Shown here piece by piece: positions 36,893-44,552 of a stretch of DNA of 64,000 bases. Numbering within the stretch: position 1 is the first letter of the stretch; the number at the start of each line of letters is the position of its first letter. The position numbers were made by a program, and so were the translations under genes. The DNA is taken from assembly GCA_020853775.1 (NCBI GenBank), contig JADYYH010000003.1, positions 61,991 to 125,990 on the forward strand, written 5' to 3'. Origin of the DNA: Nitrospira sp. (GTDB taxonomy: Bacteria > Nitrospirota > Nitrospiria > Nitrospirales > Nitrospiraceae). The notes below the pieces were generated by a model. That model had not been told where the DNA came from and did no database searches. It worked only from the letters and a program-made list of their open reading frames with translations.

Positions 36893-36923
36893 ATTATATA
36901 TGCGACCAGGCCTGTTGCATCAA
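36893..36923 (-). promoter_or_regulatory. Sigma70-like promoter for leuCD
   Basis: On the minus strand TTGATG (plus 36918-36923), a 17-base spacer and TATATA (36895-36900) that overlaps TATAAT (36893-36898). Predicted start of transcription near 36887, upstream of the hairpin leader. Confidence 0.55.
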
Positions 36924-36946
36924 GGGCAAAGGGACTCCGGAAAAAA

Positions 36947-37222
36947 ATGCCTCTTCAGGTTTCAGCAGGCCGGACCGATAACGTTGCCATGGAACGGGAA
37001 CCCATCGACGCCGGACACATCACGATCCCTCGCTGGACGATCAAGCGCGATCCCCGGGCGCTGGGCTGCTCCATCTGCGGTTCGGCGATCGTCAAAATTA
37101 CGGCTGAATGGCGACAGGTCTCGTTCTGCACCTGCAGACTGATCGAGTATCGTGTGCTGCCGCGCGCTCCCAAGGCCCTGCCTGCTCCGTCCCCCGCCGC
37201 AGATTCACGCAAAGATCCTTGA
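36947..37222 (+). CDS. Small conserved protein with two Cys pairs
   Basis: 91 aa if started at ATG 36947 (an ATG at 36989 is also possible). The only distinctive feature is GCSICGSAIVKITAEWRQVSFCTC, four cysteines in two C-x2-C / C-x-C pairs that could bind zinc or iron. The C-terminus is Pro/Ala-rich. It diverges from leuC across the leuC promoter. Function unknown; coding status moderately supported. Confidence 0.5.
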   Translation: MPLQVSAGRTDNVAMEREPIDAGHITIPRWTIKRDPRALGCSICGSAIVKITAEWRQVSFCTCRLIEYRVLPRAPKALPAPSPAADSRKDP

Positions 37223-37245
37223 TCTCGTCTGAGACGGAGGTTCAC

Positions 37246-37794
37246 ATGGCACGATGGCAGTGGGCGCTTCTGACGGCGTGCTGTGCGATGATCCTCACAT
37301 CGGAATCGACCGAGGCAACGGATCGGTCGCATGCGAAGTCGCTGACGAGACCAGGCTTGAGCGCTCAAGCATCCTCGCGGTCCTGCACCGGCGAGGATCT
37401 TCCCGGCACCTGGAGTCTGGTCACCTTCGATTCGTCGTACCGTTTCAAAAACCTGCAGGCCCCGTACCTGTTTCCCTATCAACTGTTCCACTACTCCCGT
37501 GAGCAGGAAGCCAAGTCGGCTCACTCTCGGACGCCGATTCTCGAGAACTCAGAGCGGGTGTTCGATGCGGTACCGCTGGATCTGACATATCGGGTCGAGC
37601 CGGGAGGCCGCGTCGTGCTCAAGACGAAGGAACAAGACGCGGTGGTGGAAGTATGGTCCTGTTCGGTTGTCGGGCAAAACTCACGGACAAAGGATGACCG
37701 AACGGCTCTGCGACGCGGCGACGTAGTCATGACTCTCCTCGGTAGCCACGGACAGACACTGTTCGTGCGCCATCTGCGAAAAAACCCGGCCTAA
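37246..37794 (+). CDS. Exported protein of unknown function
   Basis: 182 aa with a signal-like N-terminus (WALLTACCAMILTS). The mature part is strand-rich (PGTWSLVTFDSSYRF near residue 48) and may adopt a lipocalin-like or beta-sandwich fold. ACGGAGG lies five bases before the ATG. Located 23 bases after the Cys-pair protein, so probably in one transcript. No family recognised. Confidence 0.65.
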   Translation: MARWQWALLTACCAMILTSESTEATDRSHAKSLTRPGLSAQASSRSCTGEDLPGTWSLVTFDSSYRFKNLQAPYLFPYQLFHYSREQEAKSAHSRTPILENSERVFDAVPLDLTYRVEPGGRVVLKTKEQDAVVEVWSCSVVGQNSRTKDDRTALRRGDVVMTLLGSHGQTLFVRHLRKNPA

Positions 37795-37885
37795 CCCGGT
37801 TTGCCAGGCGGCAAGCCGCCGTGCTACTACCCACAGCCTGCGGAGTGCCGACCCTCTGGCGTCGGTTCCTTCCGCCGGGGAGGCT

Positions 37886-38359
37886 GTGGACGATTCAATT
37901 CAAGTATGGCGGCGACCGGAGGTGGTCGAATGGTCTCAATGGTTGCTCGACAGCTATCGCCATTGCCTCGGCCGAGAGCTGATCGAGCGGGTAGGTGGGA
38001 CTGAGGCCCAGGCTCATGCGCTGTTCACCGCCCCGATGGTGGTGGTGTCCCATGGGACGCAAGCCGATCCGATCCTGAATTATGGATCGCAACTCGCGCT
38101 CACGCTCTGGGAGATGACCTGGGAGCAGCTGGTGCAAGCCCCGTCCCGGCTGACGGCGGAACCCGTGAACCGTGAGGAGCGCGAGCGGATGCTGGAACGC
38201 GCTCGCGCCAAAGGGTATCTCGATGATTATCGGGGGGTCAGAATCTCGCGTACCGGACGCCGGTTTCTGATTGAGCAGGCCGTCGTGTGGAATGTGATCG
38301 ACCCAGCTGGGCATCGTCAGGGGCAAGCCGCGACGTTCTCACGCTGGACCTTCCTCTAG
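37886..38359 (+). CDS. MEKHLA-domain protein
   Basis: 157 aa. Tyr-rich core with YGSQLALTLWEMTWEQL, PSRLTAEPVNREER and GVRISRTGRRFLIEQAVVWNV, matching the MEKHLA domain known at the C-terminus of plant HD-ZIP III factors and in free-standing bacterial proteins. Bacterial role unknown; the domain is PAS-like, so a small-ligand sensor is plausible. Start GTG 37886 sits only a few bases after GGGGAGG. The 3' end overlaps the convergent DUF1653 gene by 21 bases. Confidence 0.8.
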   Translation: MDDSIQVWRRPEVVEWSQWLLDSYRHCLGRELIERVGGTEAQAHALFTAPMVVVSHGTQADPILNYGSQLALTLWEMTWEQLVQAPSRLTAEPVNREERERMLERARAKGYLDDYRGVRISRTGRRFLIEQAVVWNVIDPAGHRQGQAATFSRWTFL

Positions 38360-38557
38360 CTGCCGGAATCGTGGCACGAGCTCCCCGCCGACGGAGACTG
38401 ACTCTGAAAACATGGTCATCGGTCTGATCCACAACCCGCCTGCTCCATAGAGCTGACGATAGACGACGTATTCTTCCTCGGTTTCTGAATGCCGGGCCAC
38501 GCCGAGCACTTCGTAGTCGTTCCCTTTATAGTGACGATAGCGACCGGGTTTAATCAT
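38339..38557 (-). CDS. DUF1653 small protein
   Basis: 72 aa. The whole protein is one DUF1653 unit: GRYRHYKGNDYEVLGVARHS, VVYRQLYG and GLWIRPMTMF are its conserved blocks. Cytoplasmic; no function is established. Start taken at the Met before IKPGRYRHYKG (38557) rather than 51 bases upstream. The 5' end is 49 bases from the divergent oxidoreductase gene. Confidence 0.85.
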   Translation of the reverse strand: MIKPGRYRHYKGNDYEVLGVARHSETEEEYVVYRQLYGAGGLWIRPMTMFSESVSVGGELVPRFRQLEEGPA

Positions 38558-38606
38558 GGTGTATCCTTGCGGTGTCGAACCTGCGAGTGAGTCTATCGAA
38601 TCAGGC

Positions 38607-40016
38607 ATGCCATCACAACTCTCTCAACAGAATGAGCGCCGGCACGATGTCGTGGTCATCGGCGGCGGATCGGCGGGTTATGCCGCTGCACGGACGGCCT
38701 GCGACGCCGGAGCCGATGTCGCGATCGTCGACCAGGGACCGCTGGGCGGGCTCTGTATCTTGCGCGGCTGCATGCCGACCAAAACCATTCTCCGGTCGGC
38801 CGAAATCATGGCGCTCATGAAACGCGCGCGCGAGTTCGGGTTGACGCCTGTCACCGCGCGGGCTGATCTCTCGGCCATCGTCGATCGGAAGAACCGGCTG
38901 GTGCAGGAGTTTGCCGATTATCGCATCGCCGCCTTGCGCGACCCGCGTTTTACCCTGTACGAATCGCACGCCGAATTCGTCTCTCCCCATGAGATTTCTG
39001 CCGGAGGGTTGCGCATTCGCGGCGAGGCCTTTGTCATTGCCACGGGATCGAGAGTGTCGGAGGTCGGCATCCCTGGACTGTCGGAGGCGCGATACGTGAC
39101 GAGCGACGAAATGCTCGATGTGCGCCAGGCGCCGGCCTCGCTGCTGGTGTTGGGCGGCGGACTGGTTGCAGTGGAGTTCGCGCAATTTTTTGCTCGAATC
39201 GGCACGAAGGTGACCATGTTGCAGCGCGGTGCGACGCTGTTGTCCGATATGGATCAGGATGTCGGTCGGGCGTTGGCCTCTGCTTTTCGGGACGAGGGCA
39301 TCGAGATACTCACCGGCGTCTCCTTCGAGCGAGTGACTTCGTCGCCCAGCGGTAAAACCATGCACTTCCGGCAGAATGGTGTCTCGCAAACCCGGTCGGC
39401 CGAGGTCATCTTTCACGCGCTGGGACGTCGTCCCAACCTGCAGGGGCTCAATGTGGAAGCGGCGGGAGTGAAGGTCATTGACGGCCGCCTGGTCGTCGGC
39501 CCCGATATGCGGACGTCGCAACCGCATATTTTTGCCGTCGGCGATGTGAACGATCTCACGCCCATTGTGCATTTGGCGATTCAACAAGGTGAAACGGCAG
39601 CCTTCAACGCGACCCATCCGGATGTGCCCGCGCGGATCATCGATCACCGGTTGGATAGCGAAATGGTCTTTACGGACCCGCAAGTGGCCGTTGCCGGTCT
39701 CAGTGAACGTCAGTGCCGGGAACAGTCGATTCCTTACTTCACAGCCTCGTATCCGTTCGCCGATCACGGGAAGGCGATGTGCCTGGGGGCTCTCGCAGGA
39801 TTTGTGAAGCTCTTGTGTCGTCCGGACAACGGCGAGCTGATCGGGGCGCAGATTGTAGGGCCTGAAGCGGCGGAACTCATTCACGAACTCATCGCCGTCA
39901 TGTATTTTCACGGGACGGCGCAGGACCTGTTGCGCATCCCGCATTACCATCCGACGCTGGCCGAGATCGTGACCTATCCAGCCGAATCCATCCTCGAACA
40001 AATGGGGCGAGTATGA
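38607..40016 (+). CDS. Dihydrolipoamide dehydrogenase/mercuric reductase-family flavoprotein
   Basis: 469 aa. FAD-binding VVVIGGGSAGYAAA, redox disulfide GGLCILRGCMPTK (CxxxxC), NAD domain GGGLVAVEFAQFF and the C-terminal dimer domain ending HYHPTLAEIVTYPAES with the active-site His. It reduces disulfides using NAD(P)H; the partner (lipoamide, mycothiol, other) is not revealed, and no mer or pyruvate dehydrogenase genes are near. The TPR lipoprotein gene begins four bases before its stop. Confidence 0.87.
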   Translation: MPSQLSQQNERRHDVVVIGGGSAGYAAARTACDAGADVAIVDQGPLGGLCILRGCMPTKTILRSAEIMALMKRAREFGLTPVTARADLSAIVDRKNRLVQEFADYRIAALRDPRFTLYESHAEFVSPHEISAGGLRIRGEAFVIATGSRVSEVGIPGLSEARYVTSDEMLDVRQAPASLLVLGGGLVAVEFAQFFARIGTKVTMLQRGATLLSDMDQDVGRALASAFRDEGIEILTGVSFERVTSSPSGKTMHFRQNGVSQTRSAEVIFHALGRRPNLQGLNVEAAGVKVIDGRLVVGPDMRTSQPHIFAVGDVNDLTPIVHLAIQQGETAAFNATHPDVPARIIDHRLDSEMVFTDPQVAVAGLSERQCREQSIPYFTASYPFADHGKAMCLGALAGFVKLLCRPDNGELIGAQIVGPEAAELIHELIAVMYFHGTAQDLLRIPHYHPTLAEIVTYPAESILEQMGRV

Positions 40017-40696
40017 GGCGGAATATGCTCGGCGGGATCTGGGCTCTGGTACTGTGCGTGGCCTGGTCTTGCGGGCAACAAACGTGGGAGGCGGCCATGC
40101 AGGCCGGGGAAGCCGCCGTGCAACGGGGACAATTGGTGGAAGCCGAACAGATTTATGCTGCGGCGGTGAAGAAGGCGGAGGAGTTCGGTGCGCATGATCG
40201 GCGGGTTGCCGTCACCTTGGCGCATCTGGCTCAAGTCTATAGCACCCAAGGGAAATTCGTCGAGGCCGAACCGGTCTATCTGGAGGCGCTCAAGATCTAT
40301 CAGGAGGTTCACGGCGAGAACCATCTCGATGTCGCGGCCATGTTGAACAATCTCGGGGTGTTGCATCGCAAGCATGGCCAATTTGCCGATGCACAGCGCC
40401 TTCTGACCCGGGCGCTCGCGATCAAAGAAAAACTGTTGGGCCCGGATCATCTCGAAGTGGCGCTGGCCGTCAGTAATCTGGCGGCGATGTATGCGGCACA
40501 GGGGGATAGCGCTCAGGCGGCGGCGCTTTTCGCGCGTGCGCTGGCGATCAGGGAACAACAATTAGGCCCGGATCATCCGGATGTGGCCAAGACCGTGAGG
40601 GATTATGCGGGAACATTACGAAAGATCGGTCGGGCTCCTGAGGCGGATGCACTCGAGGGGAGAGCTGCTGCGATTCGTTCGAAGACGAAGTCGTAG
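40013..40696 (+). CDS. TPR (kinesin-light-chain type) lipoprotein
   Basis: 227 aa. A lipobox-like AWSCGQ follows the signal. Three to four repeats of the 42-residue KLC type, such as PDHLEVALAVSNLAAMYAAQGDSAQAA, follow. It overlaps the oxidoreductase stop by four bases, so translational coupling is likely. Role unknown; these repeats assemble protein complexes. Confidence 0.8.
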   Translation: MRRNMLGGIWALVLCVAWSCGQQTWEAAMQAGEAAVQRGQLVEAEQIYAAAVKKAEEFGAHDRRVAVTLAHLAQVYSTQGKFVEAEPVYLEALKIYQEVHGENHLDVAAMLNNLGVLHRKHGQFADAQRLLTRALAIKEKLLGPDHLEVALAVSNLAAMYAAQGDSAQAAALFARALAIREQQLGPDHPDVAKTVRDYAGTLRKIGRAPEADALEGRAAAIRSKTKS

Positions 40697-40767
40697 GTAA
40701 CGGGAAGAGTTGAACCGGCCTTATGCGCCGGTGTAGCGTAATAGATTCGTGAGAAGCGAGGGGGACC

Positions 40768-40983
40768 ATGTCTGATTTGCGGACCAATGCACTCATTGCG
40801 CGTGGAATGGGCATCGTCTTCATTGCCGGAGGCTTTATGCTCGGCATTTACGGGCTGGAGTTTCCGAATACCATGTGGCTGCAAACGGCATTGGGCCTGC
40901 TGATTACCGGAATGATGGCGCAGGGATATGCGATGTATTGTTCGATTCGCTGGGTTCGGGAACAACGTGATTCGGAACGGTAA
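40768..40983 (+). CDS. Small two-helix membrane protein
   Basis: 71 aa. Two hydrophobic helices (GIVFIAGGFMLGIYGL and QTALGLLITGMMAQGYAMY) joined by a short loop, with a charged C-terminus. GAGGGGGACC precedes the ATG. No family recognised. It is followed about 30 bases later by the lipoprotein and MscS-like genes and may belong to that group. Confidence 0.6.
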   Translation: MSDLRTNALIARGMGIVFIAGGFMLGIYGLEFPNTMWLQTALGLLITGMMAQGYAMYCSIRWVREQRDSER

Positions 40984-41014
40984 CCGCTTGAGACATGAGA
41001 GGCCCCGCCTGCCG

Positions 41015-41458
41015 TTGTCTTCATTTCGATGGAGATACGTGGCTATCCTGTGGTGCCTTGTCCTCCTGGCAGGCTGCGGCGGACCGTGGCGGGACACCTA
41101 TCTGAACAAGGGGGTGCACAAGCTGACTCAGGCCGATATCGAAGAAAAATTCGGCCCGCCGAGCACCGCCAAGACGCCGGTGCTTGGGGGCGATACTGTT
41201 TGGACCTACCGCGTGCCGATGGGGGATCGAGAAGTTCATCCCTGGGATCCGAGTAGTTTGGCCGCCGGGAAAAAAACGAAAGCTCCACCTTCGCCGTCAC
41301 CCTTCGGGAAAAGTCTAGCCGGCAATGAGGAACCCTATCGGGAACCGCTCTATTGCTACCGCTACACCTTGTCGTTTGACGAGGAAAAACGGTTGAAAGA
41401 TTGGAAAAGAGAAGAATGCGTGCCACGCACGAGTGAGGATGGTACCGTAGTGCAGTGA
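41015..41458 (+). CDS. Lipoprotein, unknown function
   Basis: About 147 aa. Hydrophobic signal ending LVLLAGCGG. The mature domain has a SmpA/OmlA-like start (HKLTQADIEEKFGPPS, TVWTYRV), so it may belong to that envelope fold; the rest is Pro/Lys-rich. The start is ambiguous: TTG 41015, GTG 41039 (GGAG close upstream) or ATG 40928 inside the previous gene. TTG is used because it gives a charged n-region. It overlaps the MscS gene start. Confidence 0.6.
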   Translation: MSSFRWRYVAILWCLVLLAGCGGPWRDTYLNKGVHKLTQADIEEKFGPPSTAKTPVLGGDTVWTYRVPMGDREVHPWDPSSLAAGKKTKAPPSPSPFGKSLAGNEEPYREPLYCYRYTLSFDEEKRLKDWKREECVPRTSEDGTVVQ

Positions 41459-42303
41459 CCACGACGGAAAAAACCATGCAAGATATGCTGCCGGTGATCG
41501 GCTCCAGTGTCTTCTTCGATCTGCTCAAGTCCATTCTTCTCCTCCTCATCCTCCTCATTGCGCGAACGGTGCTGGTTCGATGGATTAAGGGCAACCAAGC
41601 CCTGACCATCGACGCCAGGCGCCGTTGGATTGTGACCACCCGCAACAGCATGGTGCTGGGCCTCTTCGTGGGGCTCGTGGTGATTTGGGCGCATGAGCTG
41701 GAAGCCTTCGCCGTCTCGCTGGTCGCCTTGGCAGCGACGGTCGTCCTCGCAACAAAGGAGCTGATTCTGTGTTGGAGCGGCGCCGCGTTGCGTGTCGGCG
41801 GCGGCGTGTACGGAGTCGGGGATCGGATTCAGCTGGGTACGTACCGAGGTGTCGTCCTTGAATACGATGTGTTTGCCACGAAGCTTCTGGAGATCGGGCC
41901 CGGACAGACTTCACACTTGTACACCGGTCGAACCGTCGTCTTTCCCAACAGTCTTCTCTTCGGGAATTCTCTGATCAAGGAGAGTCCGTCGCAAGAATAT
42001 GGTTTGTACGTCCTGTCGGTTCCGCTGTTGAGCACCGACAATTGGCAGGCCGCCGAACAAGCCCTCCTCAGCGCGGCAAAGGCCGAGTGCGCACCCTTTA
42101 TGGATCAAATGGGCCGGCAGATGAAGTTGCTGGAACAGCGCAATTTATTGGAAGCGCCTTCTCCTGAACCACGTATCACCATCCAGCTGCCTGAGGCGGG
42201 GCGTATTCAGCTTGTCCTGCGATTTCCTGCACCGGACCGCGGCCGGTCGCGGGTGGAACAAGCCATTCTCCGACGATATCTCACGACCGTTCGTCAGGGC
42301 TGA
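41455..42303 (+). CDS. Mechanosensitive channel, MscS-like
   Basis: 282 aa. Three N-terminal membrane helices (one at residues 21-38), then the MscS beta domain with GDRIQLGTYRGVV, VVFPNSLLF and the pore helix VALAATVVLATKEL. Family function is a tension-gated pore protecting against hypoosmotic shock. GTG start overlaps the preceding lipoprotein stop by four bases. No YnaI-like extra helices. Confidence 0.82.
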   Translation: MTTTEKTMQDMLPVIGSSVFFDLLKSILLLLILLIARTVLVRWIKGNQALTIDARRRWIVTTRNSMVLGLFVGLVVIWAHELEAFAVSLVALAATVVLATKELILCWSGAALRVGGGVYGVGDRIQLGTYRGVVLEYDVFATKLLEIGPGQTSHLYTGRTVVFPNSLLFGNSLIKESPSQEYGLYVLSVPLLSTDNWQAAEQALLSAAKAECAPFMDQMGRQMKLLEQRNLLEAPSPEPRITIQLPEAGRIQLVLRFPAPDRGRSRVEQAILRRYLTTVRQG

Positions 42304-42375
42304 TAGGGCGGTGTCTCATCTCAGTGAGCAGCGCTCCGTCCCACAGAATCAGCTCCGTAAAAAACGGTAAAAAAA

Positions 42376-42404
42376 TTGGCAAACGAAACTCTTCGGGGTA
42401 TTGA
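42376..42404 (+). promoter_or_regulatory. Sigma70-like promoter
   Basis: TTGGCA at 42376-42381, 17-base spacer, TATTGA at 42399-42404, 71 bases before the next start codon. Candidate promoter of the Lys-rich protein gene. Confidence 0.45.
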
Positions 42405-42474
42405 TGGATATTGCATGCCCGTCGGTTTGCCCGGGATGCCTGATACCATATTTCAATCAAGAGGGGGGTTGTGG

Positions 42475-42879
42475 ATGAGAAGGTTAATTGCTGTGATGGT
42501 CGCTGCTGCATTTGTGGGCATGAGCTCATTCGCCGCTGCTGACGATCTGGGCATGGGGAAGATGTCCGAGGGGATGAAGCAGGATATGGGTGCCCTGTCC
42601 GACGAGGTGAACGCCCATAAAGAAGAGCTGAAGAGTGATCTCAAGGCCAAGAAAGATTCCATCAAGAGCGAACTCAAGGCGAAGCGCGACGAAGCAAAGG
42701 CCAAGAAGAAACAAGCTAAGGCCGATGCGAAGGCGAAGAAAGAACACGTCAAAGCGAAGGTAAAAGCGAAGAAAGATGCGGCCCGTGCGAAAGCGGCCGA
42801 CATGAAAGGCGCAGCGGACGATGCCGCCCAAGAGATGGGCGCCATGAAAAATGAGCTGAAGGACACGACCCGGTATTAG
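42475..42879 (+). CDS. Exported Lys/Ala-rich coiled-coil protein
   Basis: 134 aa. Signal peptide VMVAAAFVGMSSFAAA then an almost pure Lys/Ala/Glu helix with a recurring AKKKQAKADAKAKK-like pattern, ending in acidic DDAAQEMG. The low-complexity repeats resemble histone H1-like or apolipoprotein-like sequences by composition only. The ATG at 42475 follows GAGGGGGG. A perfect 13-base inverted repeat follows the gene. Periplasmic or surface-associated by signal; function unknown. Confidence 0.7.
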   Translation: MRRLIAVMVAAAFVGMSSFAAADDLGMGKMSEGMKQDMGALSDEVNAHKEELKSDLKAKKDSIKSELKAKRDEAKAKKKQAKADAKAKKEHVKAKVKAKKDAARAKAADMKGAADDAAQEMGAMKNELKDTTRY

Positions 42880-42919
42880 CGTACATAGAGCGGCGGGTTT
42901 TTCTCGCCGGTGTTCACAG

Positions 42920-42960
42920 CTACGGCCTGTGATTGGGAGGGACCCGGTCACAGGCCGTAG
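42920..42960. terminator. Perfect 13-base inverted repeat
   Basis: CTACGGCCTGTGA (42920-42932) and TCACAGGCCGTAG (42948-42960) separated by 15 bases. Strong RNA hairpin between the Lys-rich gene and the exonuclease gene. No U-run follows, so it may be a transcript-stabilising or attenuating structure rather than a classical terminator. Confidence 0.5.
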
Positions 42961-43018
42961 TATTGTGAAGGTCTCATGTTGTTGCGAGGGGTGGGCTCTG
43001 GTAGAATCCGCGCCCACG

Positions 43019-43792
43019 ATGAAAGTCGCCACCTTTAATGTCAACTCACTCCGCAAACGCCTGCCCATCGTTTTGCAGTGGCTGGAGCGTCATCAGCCCG
43101 ATGTGCTGTGTCTGCAGGAAACCAAAGTTCAGGATAGCGAGTTTCCTCTCTCAGCGCTTGCGACCTCTGGATATGAGATCACCTTCCGAGGCATGAAAGC
43201 CTACAACGGCGTCGCCATCCTCAGTCGTATTAAGCCGGAATCAGTCTGTTACGGGTTTGACGACGGAGGAGATGTTGAGGATGCTCGCCTGCTGCGGGTG
43301 GTGATTCGGGGCATTCCCATCGTCAACACGTATGTGCCGCAGGGGTTTGAGATCGATTCGCCGAAATATCACTATAAACTGGGGTGGTACGAGCGCTTAG
43401 TGAAGCATTTTGACATGCATCTCTCCCCGAAGGAGCCGGCGATCTGGTGTGGAGACATGAATGTGGCCCCAAGACCCATTGATGTCCACAGCCCGGAGAA
43501 ACATCTGAAACATGTCTGCTATCACGAAGACGCGCGCAAAGCCTATGGGAAGACGATTGCGTGGGGCTTCGAAGATGTCTTCTGCAAACTGTATCCAGAT
43601 CGCCAGCAATTCACGTTTTTTGACTACCGCGCCCCCAGTGCCCTCGCGGCGAATAAAGGGTGGCGCATCGATCATATTCTTGCGACCGCGCCTCTGGCTC
43701 AGGCCTGTCAGCGGGTCGAGGTCGATTTAGAGCCTCGTCGCGCAACGGATGCTTCGGATCACACGGTGCTCTGGGCCGACTTCGCCATTTAG
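43019..43792 (+). CDS. xthA: Exodeoxyribonuclease III
   Basis: 257 aa, EEP nuclease. Catalytic residues lie in LQETKVQD, the CGDMNVAP box, GWRIDHIL and SDHTVLW. It removes 3' blocks and cleaves AP sites in base excision repair. The ATG at 43019 begins at the family N-terminus MKVATFNVNSLRKRL; the frame from 42929 overlaps the hairpin. The gene has no ribosome-binding site; a TTGTTG/TAGAAT pair places the transcript start nearly at the ATG (see findings). Confidence 0.93.
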   Translation: MKVATFNVNSLRKRLPIVLQWLERHQPDVLCLQETKVQDSEFPLSALATSGYEITFRGMKAYNGVAILSRIKPESVCYGFDDGGDVEDARLLRVVIRGIPIVNTYVPQGFEIDSPKYHYKLGWYERLVKHFDMHLSPKEPAIWCGDMNVAPRPIDVHSPEKHLKHVCYHEDARKAYGKTIAWGFEDVFCKLYPDRQQFTFFDYRAPSALAANKGWRIDHILATAPLAQACQRVEVDLEPRRATDASDHTVLWADFAI

Positions 43793-43861
43793 TTCCGCCT
43801 TACTGTATCTGGCTCGTTGCAGGACAGGAGCCCCAAGCGCCCCTGCCCCGCGAGGTTCGGC

Positions 43862-44041
43862 CTACTGCAATACCTCGACCGGTTCCAACAATAGTTGCTC
43901 GGCCATCCGGGTGCGCCGATTCTGTTCGATCAACGGATCGACGATCGATCCACAATTAATACACCGCCAGACAAACGTTTCCGGCGAAAAGTCGGGCCGC
44001 CACTCATCCACCATCAATCCTTGGCATCGTCCGCATGTCAT
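43862..44041 (-). CDS. 59-residue zinc-ribbon protein
   Basis: An open frame from ATG 44041 to TAG at 43862, encoding MTCGRCQG and, 19 residues on, CINCG, so CxxC-x21-CxxC: a compact zinc ribbon. The ribosome-binding site AAGGAGG lies eight bases before the ATG. The rest is acidic/hydrophobic with an LLLEPVEVLQ end. Convergent with xthA. A tiny regulator or adaptor is plausible. Confidence 0.7.
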   Translation of the reverse strand: MTCGRCQGLMVDEWRPDFSPETFVWRCINCGSIVDPLIEQNRRTRMAEQLLLEPVEVLQ

Positions 44042-44552
44042 GATGTCTACCTCCTTCGGATTGGACCCTCAAAGCGTGAAGGTCATGCCCATCTGGGGGA
44101 TAGACTAACAATGCGAGATTAAAGAGGTGTTAGTGCGACGTTAAAATGAATTAATCAAAATTTCTTCGCGATTTCATCACGTTCACCTGGTCGGCTTGGA
44201 TAAATTTAGCAACCGCGAGGAACATTCTGTCAAAAATCTGATGTGCAATGAGAGTCGGATTGAGGCGGTGGATGAGACAATCAGTCGAATTCTTCCTTCC
44301 TTCAGATGAAGACCGCACAGGTTCCCGCATGCTTGGTCGCGCGGAACCGTTGAGTTTCTTGACAGAACTTCGACCATCCTTTATCGATTGAACTGGCGGC
44401 GGACGTACGCGCACGTGAACAGTATTGGAAGCAGATGCAGCGGGGGACGTGCCGCATTACGTCTGCACAAGATGAATAAATCGTCGCGCAAGCCATTCCT
44501 ATGGCCTGCGCGTGTGAAGGAGAGCGGCACTGAGAGGCGCCGATCATTGAAT
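44042..44552. other. AT-richer intergenic region
   Basis: About 510 bases, less GC-rich than the surroundings. No protein frame is convincing. It contains the leader of the zinc-ribbon gene (minus) and a sigma70-like promoter at 44359-44387 for the PilZ gene (plus), leaving a possible untranslated leader of some 165 bases. Confidence 0.4.
44359..44387 (+). promoter_or_regulatory. Sigma70-like promoter
   Basis: Consensus TTGACA at 44359-44364, 17-base spacer, TATCGA at 44382-44387. The best -35 in the window, pointing at the zinc-ribbon/PilZ gene. Confidence 0.55.

Noticed and set aside
38613..40001. 462-residue antisense frame to the flavoprotein
   Set aside because: The plus-strand gene has complete FAD and disulfide motifs; the antisense frame is a shadow.
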